From Paraburkholderia eburnea (lineage in GTDB: Bacteria > Pseudomonadota > Gammaproteobacteria > Burkholderiales > Burkholderiaceae), in contig NZ_PQGA01000001.1 in assembly GCF_002917095.1 (NCBI RefSeq), positions 372,001-436,000 on the forward strand: a stretch of 64,000 nt of DNA, written 5' to 3'. Made by a program: the position numbers and the translations under genes. Below, piece by piece: positions 42,957-51,063 of this stretch. Below the pieces are notes generated by a model. The model saw nothing but the letters and a program-made list of their open reading frames with translations. It did no database searches and was not told the origin of the DNA. Numbering within the stretch: the first letter of the stretch is position 1; each line of letters opens with the position of its first letter.

Positions 42957-43925
42957 TCAGGCGATGTCGATGACGACGCGCCCGCGCGTGCCCGCCGCAA
43001 CGGCCGCATAGGCGTCCTGCGCACGTTCGAGCGGGAAACGCCCGGCGACCACGGGCGCGGCGAACTTGCCCGCATCGAAGGCCTCGGCCAGCGCGCGCAT
43101 GATCGGCGCGGCTTCGGCGACACCGAGCTTCGCGCTGTCGGCGCCTAGCAATTGCGTCTCGTTGTGATAGAAGTCGATCAGATCGAACTCCACGCGGCGC
43201 TTGCCCGTGGCGCTGATCTCGACCACGCGCCCACGCCGCTTGACGAGCGACAGCGCCAGTTCGAACGCCACGCCGCCCACCGCGTCATAGACCACGTCCG
43301 CGCCCGCGCCGCCCGTGAGTTCGCGCACTTTGGCGGCGGTGTCGCCGTCCATCGGCACGAAGGCGTCGATCAGGCGAGCCGCCGGCGAATCCGCATCCGG
43401 CGCCTCGCGCCCGACGCCGATCACACGCGCGCCGCGCGCCTTGGCGATCTGCGTGACCGCCCCGCCCACGCCGCCCGACACGCCGATCACGGCGATCGTT
43501 TCGCCCGCCGCCAGTTGCGCGTAATCGACGGTGCCCAGCCACCCCACCACGAAATTCACGCCGATCGACGCGGCCTGCGCGTGCGTGAGCGCGCGCGGCT
43601 TGCGCGCGAGCGCCGCCGCCGGAATCTCGATGAATTCCGCGTGCGTGCCGTCGCGCGTGAAGCCGATGTCGCCGCCCGTGCCCCAGACTTCGGCGCCGAT
43701 CCACTCGTCGGGGCCTGCGGCCACCACGCCGCTGAAGTCGCGGCCCGGCACGCGCGGCAGGACCGTGTGATCGAAGTGGCCCGAAACGTTCTTCACGTCG
43801 CTCGGGTTCACCGACGCGCTTTTCACCTGTACGAGCGCATGGCCCTCGGCGGGCGCGGGCGTGGGCAGATCGACGAGTTCGAGGACGTCAGGCTTGCCGA
43901 AGGTCTTGAACTGGATGGCTTTCAT
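42957..43925 (-). CDS. Zinc-independent MDR alcohol dehydrogenase/quinone oxidoreductase family
   Basis: This 322-residue medium-chain dehydrogenase/reductase has the GroES-like N-terminal domain (VKSASVNPSDVKNVSGHF; PRVPGRDFSGVV). The NADPH-binding Rossmann domain has AVIGVSGGVGGAVTQIAKARG at about residues 145-165. The catalytic zinc cysteine and histidine are not at the usual sites, as in quinone oxidoreductases (QOR/zeta-crystallin type). It probably reduces quinones or activated alkenes with NADPH. The ATG at 43925 has GGAG upstream. It is co-directional with the XapX gene. Confidence 0.88.
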   Translation of the reverse strand: MKAIQFKTFGKPDVLELVDLPTPAPAEGHALVQVKSASVNPSDVKNVSGHFDHTVLPRVPGRDFSGVVAAGPDEWIGAEVWGTGGDIGFTRDGTHAEFIEIPAAALARKPRALTHAQAASIGVNFVVGWLGTVDYAQLAAGETIAVIGVSGGVGGAVTQIAKARGARVIGVGREAPDADSPAARLIDAFVPMDGDTAAKVRELTGGAGADVVYDAVGGVAFELALSLVKRRGRVVEISATGKRRVEFDLIDFYHNETQLLGADSAKLGVAEAAPIMRALAEAFDAGKFAAPVVAGRFPLERAQDAYAAVAAGTRGRVVIDIA

Positions 43926-44038
43926 GGTGGACTCCGCTAGGTCGGGTTGCGATATGAAGCCAGTCTAGAGTGTCGGCAGACAGTCGAGTGGACAGATGCT
44001 TTCGAATTTCGGACAAAGCCGGATCGGGTCGCCTGCGC

Positions 44039-44072
44039 AAAAGACGAACGGCCTGCGCGAAGGCAGGCCGTT
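44039..44072 (-). terminator. Rho-independent terminator of the persulfide dioxygenase-like gene
   Basis: A perfect 10-bp stem (AACGGCCTGC and its complement) with a six-base loop is followed on the minus strand by CGTCTTTT. It lies about 67 bp after the stop codon of the metallo-hydrolase gene. Confidence 0.8.
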
Positions 44073-44138
44073 GCGGTGACAGGCGCTGATCTGCATCAGG
44101 GCAACAATCGCGCGCCCGACGCATGATCGACGGCTCGA

Positions 44139-45053
44139 TCAAAGCGCGTCGAGCGGAATCTTCAGGTAGCGCACGCCATTGTCCTCCGGTTCGGGCAAGC
44201 GGCCTGCGCGGATGTTCACCTGGATCGACGGCAGAATCAGGTTCGGCATCGCCAGCGTGCGGTCGCGCGCGCTGCGCATCTGCACGAAGGCGTCTTCGCT
44301 CACGCTGTCGTTCAGGTGGATGTTGCTCTCGCGCTGCGCGCTGACCGTGCTCTGGAAGCGCGGGCCGCGCGACTCCGGCGGATAGTCGTGGCACATGAAA
44401 AGCCGCGTCTGCCCCGGCAGATCGAGCAGCTTGCGCACCGATCGATACAGCGTGTGCGCGTCGCCGCCCGGAAAATCGCAACGCGCCGACCCGACATCGG
44501 GCATGAACAGCGTGTCGCCCACGAACACAGCGTCGCCGATCTGGTAGGCGAGATCGGCGGGCGTATGACCGGGCACATGCATCGCGCGCGCCGCGAGCGG
44601 ACCGACGTGAAAGGTTTCCTCGTCGGCGAACAGATGGTCGAACTCGCTGCCGTCGCCGGCCAGCGTGCCGCCCAGATTGAAGACCTTGCCGAACACGCCT
44701 TGCACCATGCGAATGTGCTCGCCGATCGCGATCTTGCCGCCCAGCTGCTGCTTGAGAAACGGCGCCGCCGAAAGATGATCGGCGTGCGCGTGCGTCTCCA
44801 GCAGCCACTGAACCGTGAGACCGTATTCGCGCACGAAGGCGATCACGCGCTGCGCCGATTCCGTGGACGTGCGGCCCGACTTCGGATCGTAGTCCAGCAC
44901 CGGATCGACGATCGCACACGCCGAGCCGCGTCCCGAGTGCACGACGTAGGTGACGGTGGACGTAACCGGATCGAAGAACGGCTCGACGATAGCGGCGGTG
45001 GCGGTGGCGGTGGTGGCGGCTTCGGCTGACGGGACGGTGGTGTGATCGGACAT
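44139..45053 (-). CDS. MBL-fold metallo-hydrolase, persulfide dioxygenase-like (Blh/ETHE1-related)
   Basis: This 304-residue metallo-beta-lactamase-fold protein has the metal motif LLETHAHADHLSAAPFLKQQ, a HVPGHTPADL histidine, VFVGDTLFMPDVGSARCDFP with the bridging aspartate, and FMCHDYPP. That set is typical of Blh/ETHE1-type enzymes that oxidise persulfide sulfur to sulfite. It is divergent from a persulfide-sensing ArsR repressor gene and an SQR gene, so it should remove the sulfane sulfur made by SQR. The ATG at 45053 has GGAG upstream; an ATG at 45065 would add four residues. Its promoter overlaps the predicted operator. Confidence 0.9.
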   Translation of the reverse strand: MSDHTTVPSAEAATTATATAAIVEPFFDPVTSTVTYVVHSGRGSACAIVDPVLDYDPKSGRTSTESAQRVIAFVREYGLTVQWLLETHAHADHLSAAPFLKQQLGGKIAIGEHIRMVQGVFGKVFNLGGTLAGDGSEFDHLFADEETFHVGPLAARAMHVPGHTPADLAYQIGDAVFVGDTLFMPDVGSARCDFPGGDAHTLYRSVRKLLDLPGQTRLFMCHDYPPESRGPRFQSTVSAQRESNIHLNDSVSEDAFVQMRSARDRTLAMPNLILPSIQVNIRAGRLPEPEDNGVRYLKIPLDAL

Positions 45054-45088
45054 CGGCAACTCCATGCGGCGCTTGTTCGCTTGTTCTA

Positions 45089-45117
45089 TTGAAACACATA
45101 TTATGAATCGATATAAT
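45089..45117 (+). promoter_or_regulatory. Sigma-70 promoter of the ArsR-type repressor/SQR operon
   Basis: TTGAAA at 45089-45094 and TATAAT at 45112-45117 are separated by exactly 17 bp, a near-consensus sigma-70 promoter reading toward the repressor gene at 45189. Its -10 box lies inside the imperfect dyad at 45096-45119, so repressor binding would block it. Confidence 0.8.
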
Positions 45118-45119
45118 GT
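45096..45119. promoter_or_regulatory. Predicted BigR/SqrR-type operator
   Basis: A 24-bp AT-rich imperfect dyad runs ACAT-AT-TAT then a GAATCG centre then ATA-TA-ATGT. It covers both -10 boxes of the overlapping divergent promoters and most of the minus-strand spacer. Given the adjacent ArsR-type persulfide-sensing repressor gene, it is the obvious binding site; one dimer could repress both transcripts. Confidence 0.7.
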
Positions 45120-45126
45120 TTGTCAA
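45098..45126 (-). promoter_or_regulatory. Sigma-70 promoter of the persulfide dioxygenase-like gene
   Basis: On the minus strand TTGACA (45126-45121) and TAATAT (45103-45098) are separated by 17 bp. It reads toward the metallo-hydrolase gene starting at 45053 and shares the predicted operator with the plus-strand promoter. Confidence 0.7.
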
Positions 45127-45188
45127 CAGACTGTCAGTCGTTCCATGATGTCGCGCATCCCCTCCTGTCGTCTGACCCATCGCCGCCT

Positions 45189-45524
45189 ATGAACGCCCCT
45201 ATCACGCCCGATGCGCTCGCCGCGCTGCGCGAATCCGCCGAAAAGTGCTGCGCGCTGCTCAAGGCGCTCGCACACGAAGACCGTCTGCTGCTGCTCTGCC
45301 AGCTTGTCGAAGGCGAGCGCAACGTCGGCGAGCTTGAAGCGCTTGTCGGCGTGCATCAGCCCAGTCTGTCGCAGCACCTGGGCGTGCTGCGCGAGGAAGG
45401 CCTCGTCGAGACGCGCCGCGAAGGCAAGTACATCTACTACCGCCTCGCGGGCAACGAAGTCGTCCAGGTGATGCAGACGCTCTCCAGCCTGTATTGCGGC
45501 CGACTTAAAGCCCGTCCGGCCTGA
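45189..45524 (+). CDS. ArsR-family persulfide-sensing repressor (BigR/SqrR-like)
   Basis: This 111-residue winged-helix repressor has its recognition helix in GVHQPSLSQHLGVLREEGLV and the wing in RREGKYIYYRLA. Cys37 (in LLLLCQLVEGE) and Cys103 (in SSLYCGRL) sit where BigR and SqrR carry the pair that forms a polysulfide bridge and releases DNA. Two more cysteines (20, 21) are extra. It should repress its own operon and the divergent metallo-hydrolase gene until sulfide or persulfide rises. The ATG at 45189 has no clear ribosome-binding site but aligns with the family. The SQR-fusion gene follows 47 bp later. Confidence 0.9.
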   Translation: MNAPITPDALAALRESAEKCCALLKALAHEDRLLLLCQLVEGERNVGELEALVGVHQPSLSQHLGVLREEGLVETRREGKYIYYRLAGNEVVQVMQTLSSLYCGRLKARPA

Positions 45525-45571
45525 GCACCGCCGCCGCCATTCACTCAGCCATACCAGGAGCATTCGAGCCC

Positions 45572-47200
45572 ATGCAAATCGTGCAACACGACTCGCGCTT
45601 CGCGAGCGCCGACCAGATCACGCCCGCCGATCTCGCCGCCATCGCGGCCGCGGGCTTCCGTTCGGTCATCTGCAACCGGCCGGATGGCGAAGGCGGCCCG
45701 GCGCAGCCCGCGTCGAGCGACATCCGCGCGGCCGCCGAACAACTCGGCCTGCAGTTCGCGTATCTGCCGGTCACGCCCGGCAAGATCGGCGCCGACGATA
45801 TCGCGCAATTCGCGCAACGGCTCGCCGATCTGCCCGCGCCCGTGCTCGCTTACTGCCGCACCGGCAACCGCGCGACCAATCTCTGGCAGTTCGCGCAGGC
45901 GAGCGCCGTGGCAGCGCCGCTCGCCGCTTCGAGCCTGGCCAGCGCGTCCAGCGCAAAAGCCGCCAGCCATGCCGAGCCGTGGGACGTCGTCGTGATCGGC
46001 GGCGGAACGGCGGGCATCAGCGCGACGGCGAGCCTGCTGCGCCGCCAGCGCAATCTGCGCATCGCCATCGTCGAGCCGAACGATCACCACGACTACCAGC
46101 CCGCCTGGACGCTCGTGGGCGGCGGCGCTTTCGACGTGAAAAAGACGCGCCGCCCGATGGCGAGCGTGATGCCGCAAGGCGCGACGTGGATTCGCGCCGG
46201 CGCTGAGCGCGTCGACCCCGCGCAGAATCTCGTGCGCCTCACGAACGGCGAGAGCGTCGCCTACAAGCAGTTGATCGTGGCGCCTGGGCTGCGGCTCGCG
46301 TGGGAGCGGATCGCCGGGCTTCAGGACACGCTCGGCAAGAACGGCGTGACCTCGAATTACCGCTACGACCTCGCGCCCTACACGTGGGAACTCGTGCAAA
46401 AGATGCAGGGCGGCACCGCGCTCTTCACGCAGCCCGCCATGCCGATCAAATGCGCGGGCGCGCCGCAGAAGGCCATGTATCTCGCCTGCGACCACTGGAT
46501 GAAGCGCGGCGTGCTGCCGAAGGTGAAGGTGGAATTCGATCTGGCGGGCGCCGTGCTGTTCGGCGTGCCGACCTTCGTGCCGCCGCTCATGGCGTATGTG
46601 AAGCGCTACAACGCCCAGCTCGAATTCAGCTCGAACCTGGTCGCCATCGACGGCCCCGCGCGCAAGGCCACCTTCGAAGTGAAGGACGCCGATGGCAACG
46701 TCACGCGCGTCGACAAGCGCTTCGACATGATCCATGTGGTGCCACCGCAGGTCGCGCCCGACTTCATCCGCGAAAGCGATCTGGCCGATGCGGCCGGCTG
46801 GTGCGAAGTCGATCACGCCACGCTCCAGCATCCGCGCTGGCCCAATGTGTTTTCGCTGGGCGACGTGTGCTCGGCGCCCAATGCCAAGACAGGCGCGGCG
46901 GCGCGCAAGCAGGCCGTGATCGTCGCCGAAAACCTGCTGGCCGCGCGCGCTCACGCTGAAATGCGCTACCGCTACGACGGCTATGGCTCGTGCCCGCTCA
47001 CGGTCGAAAAAGGCAAGGTCCTGCTGGCCGAGTTCGGCTACGGCGGCAAGCTGCTGCCGACCTTCCCGCTCGACCCGACGCGCCCGCGCCGCCTGATGTG
47101 GTTCCTCAAGGCCAGCTTCCTGCCGCGCTTTTACTGGAGCGGCATGCTCAAGGGCCGCGAGTGGTTCACGGGCGCAACGGCCAGCGACGCGCAAGGCTGA
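45572..47200 (+). CDS. DUF442-sulfide:quinone oxidoreductase fusion
   Basis: This 542-residue two-domain protein has residues 1-107 as a DUF442/TIGR01244 phosphatase-fold sulfurtransferase-like domain whose active loop is YCRTGNRAT (Cys95). An alanine-rich linker (108-136) follows, then a full sulfide:quinone oxidoreductase domain. That domain has the FAD motif VIGGGTAGIS (141-150), the redox cysteines Cys294 and Cys433 (PIKCAGAPQ and LGDVCSAPN), and a hydrophobic C-terminus for membrane contact. SQR oxidises sulfide to sulfane sulfur and reduces quinone; the fused domain could take the sulfur to thiols. In classical BigR operons DUF442 is joined instead to the metallo-hydrolase Blh. It lies between the repressor gene and a TauE-type transporter gene. 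Confidence 0.92.
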   Translation: MQIVQHDSRFASADQITPADLAAIAAAGFRSVICNRPDGEGGPAQPASSDIRAAAEQLGLQFAYLPVTPGKIGADDIAQFAQRLADLPAPVLAYCRTGNRATNLWQFAQASAVAAPLAASSLASASSAKAASHAEPWDVVVIGGGTAGISATASLLRRQRNLRIAIVEPNDHHDYQPAWTLVGGGAFDVKKTRRPMASVMPQGATWIRAGAERVDPAQNLVRLTNGESVAYKQLIVAPGLRLAWERIAGLQDTLGKNGVTSNYRYDLAPYTWELVQKMQGGTALFTQPAMPIKCAGAPQKAMYLACDHWMKRGVLPKVKVEFDLAGAVLFGVPTFVPPLMAYVKRYNAQLEFSSNLVAIDGPARKATFEVKDADGNVTRVDKRFDMIHVVPPQVAPDFIRESDLADAAGWCEVDHATLQHPRWPNVFSLGDVCSAPNAKTGAAARKQAVIVAENLLAARAHAEMRYRYDGYGSCPLTVEKGKVLLAEFGYGGKLLPTFPLDPTRPRRLMWFLKASFLPRFYWSGMLKGREWFTGATASDAQG

Positions 47201-47229
47201 GTCGATAACGATAAAAGGGAGACGCCGCG

Positions 47230-48075
47230 ATGGACACCGCCCTGTTCGTGAGCACCGCGCTCGGCTCGGTCGTCGGGCTGATTCTGGCGCTGACGGGCGC
47301 GGGCGGCGCCATCGTCGCGGTGCCGCTGCTGGTGTTCGGGCTGGGCTTGAGCGTGGCGCAGGCCGCGCCCATCGGGCTTTTCGCGGTGGCGCTTGCGGCG
47401 GGCATCGGCGCGCTGCTCGCGCTGCGCGAAGGCAAGGTGCGCTACAAGGCCGCCGCGCTGATGGCCTCTGCCGGCGCGGTGATCTCGCCCGCCGGGTTGT
47501 GGGTGGCGCATCGCGTGCCGGATGCGCCGCTCATGCTGGTGTTCGCGCTGGTGCTCACACGCGTGGCGTGGCGCATGTTTCGCCAGCCCGCCGGCACGGC
47601 CAACGACCTCCACGGCGGCGCCGAACCCTACCCCTCCGACCTGCCCTGCCGCCTCAATCTCGAACGCGGCAAACTCGACTGGACCGCGCCCTGCGCGCGG
47701 GCGCTCGCGCTTTCAGGTGCGATGGCCGGGTTTCTCTCGGGGTTGCTCGGCGTGGGCGGCGGCTTCGTGATCGTGCCGGCACTCAAGCGCGCCTCCGATA
47801 TTCCGATGCAGGGCATCGTCGCCACGTCGCTCGCCGTGATCGCGCTCGTATCGACGGCGGGCGTGGCAGCTTCGGCGGCGAGCGGTCATATGCTCTGGCT
47901 CGATGCGCTGCCGTTCGCGGCGGGCGCGCTAGCCGGGATGCTCGTGGGCCGCGGCTTCGCGCGCCATGTGAGCGGCGCGCGCCTGCAGCAGTCGTTTGCG
48001 GTGTTCGCGGGCTGCGTCGCGGTGGGCATGGCCGTGAAGGCCGTCCACGCGCTCGTGGCCTCAAACATCGTTTGA
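47230..48075 (+). CDS. TauE/SafE family sulfite/sulfur-compound exporter
   Basis: This 281-residue protein has about eight helices with two TauE/SafE repeats, each with a Gly-rich turn (ALTGAGGAIVAVPLLVFGLG near residues 19-38; GLLGVGGGFVIVPAL near 175-190). Members export sulfite, sulfoacetate or related anions. Placed 29 bp after the SQR fusion gene, it would expel sulfite produced by the persulfide dioxygenase-like enzyme and so finish the detoxification route. An ATG at 47230 with AAGGGAGA upstream fits. It is convergent with the small protein gene ending at 48083. Confidence 0.9.
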   Translation: MDTALFVSTALGSVVGLILALTGAGGAIVAVPLLVFGLGLSVAQAAPIGLFAVALAAGIGALLALREGKVRYKAAALMASAGAVISPAGLWVAHRVPDAPLMLVFALVLTRVAWRMFRQPAGTANDLHGGAEPYPSDLPCRLNLERGKLDWTAPCARALALSGAMAGFLSGLLGVGGGFVIVPALKRASDIPMQGIVATSLAVIALVSTAGVAASAASGHMLWLDALPFAAGALAGMLVGRGFARHVSGARLQQSFAVFAGCVAVGMAVKAVHALVASNIV

Positions 48076-48082
48076 GTCTGCT

Positions 48083-48463
48083 TCAACCTTCGAAATCCAG
48101 CCCGCCGATCAAAATCTCCGGCTCGCCCTGCGTGCGCGTGGCGAAGTCCACGGGGCGCGCCGTTTCCCACGACGCCATCTTGCGCACCGTCGCTTCCAGG
48201 TAGTGCGCGAAACGCGCCTCGCCGCCGGGTTCCATGAGACGCTCGATCTCGTCGATGTCCCAGGTCAGCGAGACATTCAGCGCATACGCATAGGGATGCC
48301 GCGCCTCGCCCGGCTCGCCACGCAGGCGCACGCGCGTGGGGTGGCCATGCCCCGCATGGGGCACGACATCGACCTGCACCGTCGGCCCGAAATGGCCTGC
48401 GAGTTTCGCGGCGATGCGCGGCGCGAACGCCTCTTCGAATCGATGGAGGGCTTCGTTACTCAT
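48083..48463 (-). CDS. Conserved hypothetical protein (possibly DUF5594)
   Basis: This 126-residue soluble protein has no clear enzyme motif: FEEAFAPRIAAKLAGHFGPT opens it, then VDVVPHAGHGHPTRVRLRGE and LTWDIDEIERLMEPGG. The pattern resembles a Burkholderiaceae-specific family that I recall as DUF5594, but this could not be checked. The ATG at 48463 is chosen over further-upstream codons because the upstream part is basic and non-conserved in character. It follows the rarD-like gene on the same strand by 105 bp. Function unknown. Confidence 0.65.
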   Translation of the reverse strand: MSNEALHRFEEAFAPRIAAKLAGHFGPTVQVDVVPHAGHGHPTRVRLRGEPGEARHPYAYALNVSLTWDIDEIERLMEPGGEARFAHYLEATVRKMASWETARPVDFATRTQGEPEILIGGLDFEG

Positions 48464-48568
48464 GCGCGGGTGTCTCCGTGGCTTATGTTCTGATGTCGTC
48501 CGGCACATCGTCGCATACGCGTGCCGCATCGGCCAGCCTGGACGCGAGCGCGTAGGCCCGCCGCTTCT

Positions 48569-49471
48569 TCAACCGGCGACGCGCGCCGAGCGGGCGGCCC
48601 GCGCCGCAGCCAGCGTGCCCCGCAGCCCTTCGAGCGAATAGAGCGCGAGCGCGACCCAGATCGCGCCATAGCCGATCAGGCGCACCGATCCGAACGGCTC
48701 GCCGTAGATCAGCACGCCCGTGAGCAGTTGCAGCGTGGGCGTGACGTACTGGATCAGCCCGAGCATCGACAACGGAATGCGCCGCGCGGCCGCCGCGAAC
48801 ATCAGGAGCGGCACGGCCGTGACCGGCCCGGCCGCGGCCAGCAGCAACTGCACGCCGAGCGACGCATGAGAGAAATGGCTCGCGCCCGCGAGACCGATCG
48901 CCGTCAGATAAACGAGCGCCACGGGAAACAGCAGCACGGTTTCGAGCGTCAGCCCTTCGAGCGCGCCCAGCTTCGCGGTCTTGCGCAAGAGCCCATAGCC
49001 GCCGAAGGTCGCCGCGAGCGCAAGGCTGATCCACGGCGGCGCGCCGTTCTGCCAGGTCAGCCAGGCCACGCCCAGCGCCGCGATCGCCACCGCGCACCAT
49101 TGCAGGGGCCGCAGCCGCTCGCGCAGGAACGCATAGCCGAACACCACGTTGATGAGCGGATTGATGAAGTAGCCAAGACTCGCCTCGACGATATGCCCGG
49201 CGTTGACGGCCCAGATATAGATGCCCCAGTTGGCCGAGAGCAGCACGGCGCTCGCCGCGAAGCGCGCGACCAGCCGCCGGTCGCGCAGCGCGGGCCGCAG
49301 CCAGTTCCAGTGATGCCGCACGACCAGCACGCCGACGATGAACACGAGCGACCACGCCATGCGATGCGCGAGCATTTCGAGGGCGGGGATCCGGTGGAGC
49401 GTCTTGAAGTAGATCGGAAAGAGGCCCCACATCACGAAGGCGGACAGGGCGTAGGCGATGCCGGAATTCAT
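48569..49471 (-). CDS. rarD: RarD-type EamA-family transporter
   Basis: This 300-residue protein has ten helices in two EamA repeats and the RarD-specific start GIAYALSAFVMWGLFPIYFK. WGIYIWAVNAGHIVEASLGY and YGLLRKTAKLGALEGLTLE are further RarD landmarks, as is QYVTPTLQLLTGVLIYGEPF. RarD proteins are drug/metabolite-type exporters first linked to chloramphenicol sensitivity; the natural substrate is unclear. The ATG at 49471 aligns with the family; an upstream in-frame ATG at 49594 would add an unlikely 41 residues. The neighbouring TauE-like gene is divergent. Confidence 0.9.
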   Translation of the reverse strand: MNSGIAYALSAFVMWGLFPIYFKTLHRIPALEMLAHRMAWSLVFIVGVLVVRHHWNWLRPALRDRRLVARFAASAVLLSANWGIYIWAVNAGHIVEASLGYFINPLINVVFGYAFLRERLRPLQWCAVAIAALGVAWLTWQNGAPPWISLALAATFGGYGLLRKTAKLGALEGLTLETVLLFPVALVYLTAIGLAGASHFSHASLGVQLLLAAAGPVTAVPLLMFAAAARRIPLSMLGLIQYVTPTLQLLTGVLIYGEPFGSVRLIGYGAIWVALALYSLEGLRGTLAAARAARSARVAG

Positions 49472-49680
49472 AGGCGTTCGGGTTGGATTGATGCGAGATT
49501 GGCACGCGATTGACACGCGATTGACGCCGATCGTGCCGGCGGATTCGGCCGTCACCACGGTCGGAGGCATCGGTGCGGGACAAAACCGTAGCACAGAATT
49601 TCAGGAAGATTTCGTCCATCCCAGCGCCCGAGCGCCGGTTTTGCGACAATAGCGGACTTTCGCCGATCCGCGCCGCCGCG

Positions 49681-50469
49681 ATGCACCTACCTCATATCGA
49701 ACCGCTCTATTCGCTGTCCGGCCTCGCGGTCGGCTTCCTGGTCGGCCTGACTGGCGTGGGTGGCGGCTCGCTGATGACGCCGATCCTCGTGCTGCTCTTC
49801 AACGTCCACCCCGCCACCGCCGTCGGCACCGACCTGCTCTATGCGGCCGCGACGAAGTCGGCGGGCACGCTGGTGCACGGGCTCAAGGGGTCGGTGGACT
49901 GGCGCGTGACGCTGCGCCTTGCGGCCGGCAGCGTACCGGCGGCCACCATAACGCTGATACTGCTGCATCGCTACGGCATGGACACGCCGCGCGCCGGGCA
50001 TCTGATCCAGGCGGTGCTGGGCGCGGCGCTGCTGATCACGGCGGTCGCCCTGCTATTCCGGCCTCAGCTGGCCGCCTTCGCGGCGCGCCATCGCCACGGC
50101 CCGAGCGAAACGCGCACGCTGCTCTTCACGATACTCACGGGGGCGATTCTGGGCGCGCTGGTGTCGCTGACCTCGGTGGGCGCGGGGGCGATCGGCGTGA
50201 CGGTGTTGCTGCTGCTTTATCCGGCGCTGCCGACGGTACGCATCGTCGGCTCCGATGTCGCCCATGCGGTGCCGCTGACGCTGCTTGCGGGCGCCGGGCA
50301 CTGGCTGCTTGGCTCGATCGACTGGTCGATGCTGCTTTCGCTGCTGTGCGGCTCGCTGCCCGGTATCGCCATCGGCAGCATGCTGTCCTCGCGCGCGCCG
50401 GAGAAACTGCTGCGCATGCTGCTCGCCGCGACGCTCACGCTCGTGGGCGTGCGACTCGTGCTGGCTTGA
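49681..50469 (+). CDS. TauE/SafE family permease
   Basis: This is a second TauE/SafE-type protein, 262 residues with about eight helices. It shows GLTGVGGGSLMTPILVLLFNV and TDLLYAAATKSAGTLVH in the first half and GALVSLTSVGAGAIGVTVLLLL in the second. It may export a sulfur-containing or small organic anion. It differs in sequence from the one in the sulfide operon and has no linked sulfur gene, so its substrate is unknown. The ATG at 49681 begins the family-like part; an upstream ATG at 49573 gives a polar 36-residue extension without support. No clear ribosome-binding site precedes it. Confidence 0.85.
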   Translation: MHLPHIEPLYSLSGLAVGFLVGLTGVGGGSLMTPILVLLFNVHPATAVGTDLLYAAATKSAGTLVHGLKGSVDWRVTLRLAAGSVPAATITLILLHRYGMDTPRAGHLIQAVLGAALLITAVALLFRPQLAAFAARHRHGPSETRTLLFTILTGAILGALVSLTSVGAGAIGVTVLLLLYPALPTVRIVGSDVAHAVPLTLLAGAGHWLLGSIDWSMLLSLLCGSLPGIAIGSMLSSRAPEKLLRMLLAATLTLVGVRLVLA

Positions 50470-50510
50470 TCCGGTCCGCGGTCCGATCGCGGGCAGGCAT
50501 ACCCTCCACC

Positions 50511-50537
50511 CGCGCGGCCATGCCGCCGCGCGTCTTT
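50511..50537. terminator. Hairpin terminator between convergent genes
   Basis: A 7-bp stem with one bulge (CGCGCGG and complement) is followed by TCTTT. It lies 41 bp after the TauE-like stop and 34 bp before the stop of the minus-strand small gene. The T-run favours the plus strand. Confidence 0.5.
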
Positions 50538-50571
50538 CCCCGTTATTTTCCCGCCCGTGCGGCCCTGCGGC

Positions 50572-50832
50572 TCAGGCGTAAGGCGCGCGGCTGAAGAAGC
50601 GGCCGTTCAGATCGGTCTCGAACTGGCGCAGCCACTGGCCGCGCGCGTCGATACGGTAGGCCTGGGCCCACGCGCCGCGCCGCACGATCAGCAATTCGCC
50701 ATGCTCGGGATCATCGGGATCGGCTTCGCCGCTCACGTTGAAGTGGATTGGAGCGAAGCCGTGCCGCGCACAGGCCAGTTCGAAGGCTGCGCGATCGACG
50801 AGCGGCAAGTCGGCATAGGTATGAATGGTCAT
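50572..50832 (-). CDS. Hypothetical small protein
   Basis: This 86-residue soluble protein, MTIHTYADLPLVDRAAFELA followed by FAPIHFNVSGE and ELLIVRRGAWAQAYRI, does not match a family I recognise. Two beta-strand-like stretches and a helical N-terminus suggest a small alpha/beta fold. The ATG at 50832 is preferred to one at 50847. Codon bias matches the genome and the antisense reading is poorer, so it is probably real. Neighbours give no clue to its job. Confidence 0.6.
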   Translation of the reverse strand: MTIHTYADLPLVDRAAFELACARHGFAPIHFNVSGEADPDDPEHGELLIVRRGAWAQAYRIDARGQWLRQFETDLNGRFFSRAPYA

Positions 50833-50966
50833 GACAGTGTCCGGCAAGGAGCCACAAGCGACTCATGGGGTCTGCATGATTCCAAGGTATACCCCCAAAC
50901 ACGCGAAAGCTGTGTGTCAGTCCACATTTAATGCCGCACATCCGCCATTGCCCGTGCAGATTGTCC

Positions 50967-51001
50967 GAAAAAAACAGGCCCCGGTTACGCGCCGGGGCCT
51001 G
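50967..51001 (-). terminator. Rho-independent terminator of the BON-domain gene
   Basis: A perfect 10-bp stem (CAGGCCCCGG and its complement, 50975-50984 with 50992-51001) with a seven-base loop is followed on the minus strand by seven T's (50974-50968). It starts 63 bp after the stop codon. Confidence 0.9.
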
Positions 51002-51063
51002 TTCTCGCGGTACTTCGCGCGCCTCGCCGAAGCGAGGCGGCTCGCGGCCGATTACGGCTGCAT

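Noticed and set aside
45545..47194. A 549-codon open frame on the minus strand opposite the SQR fusion gene
   Set aside because: It is a shadow of a GC-rich gene: arginine/histidine-rich, no domain, and the plus-strand frame has full SQR and DUF442 motifs.
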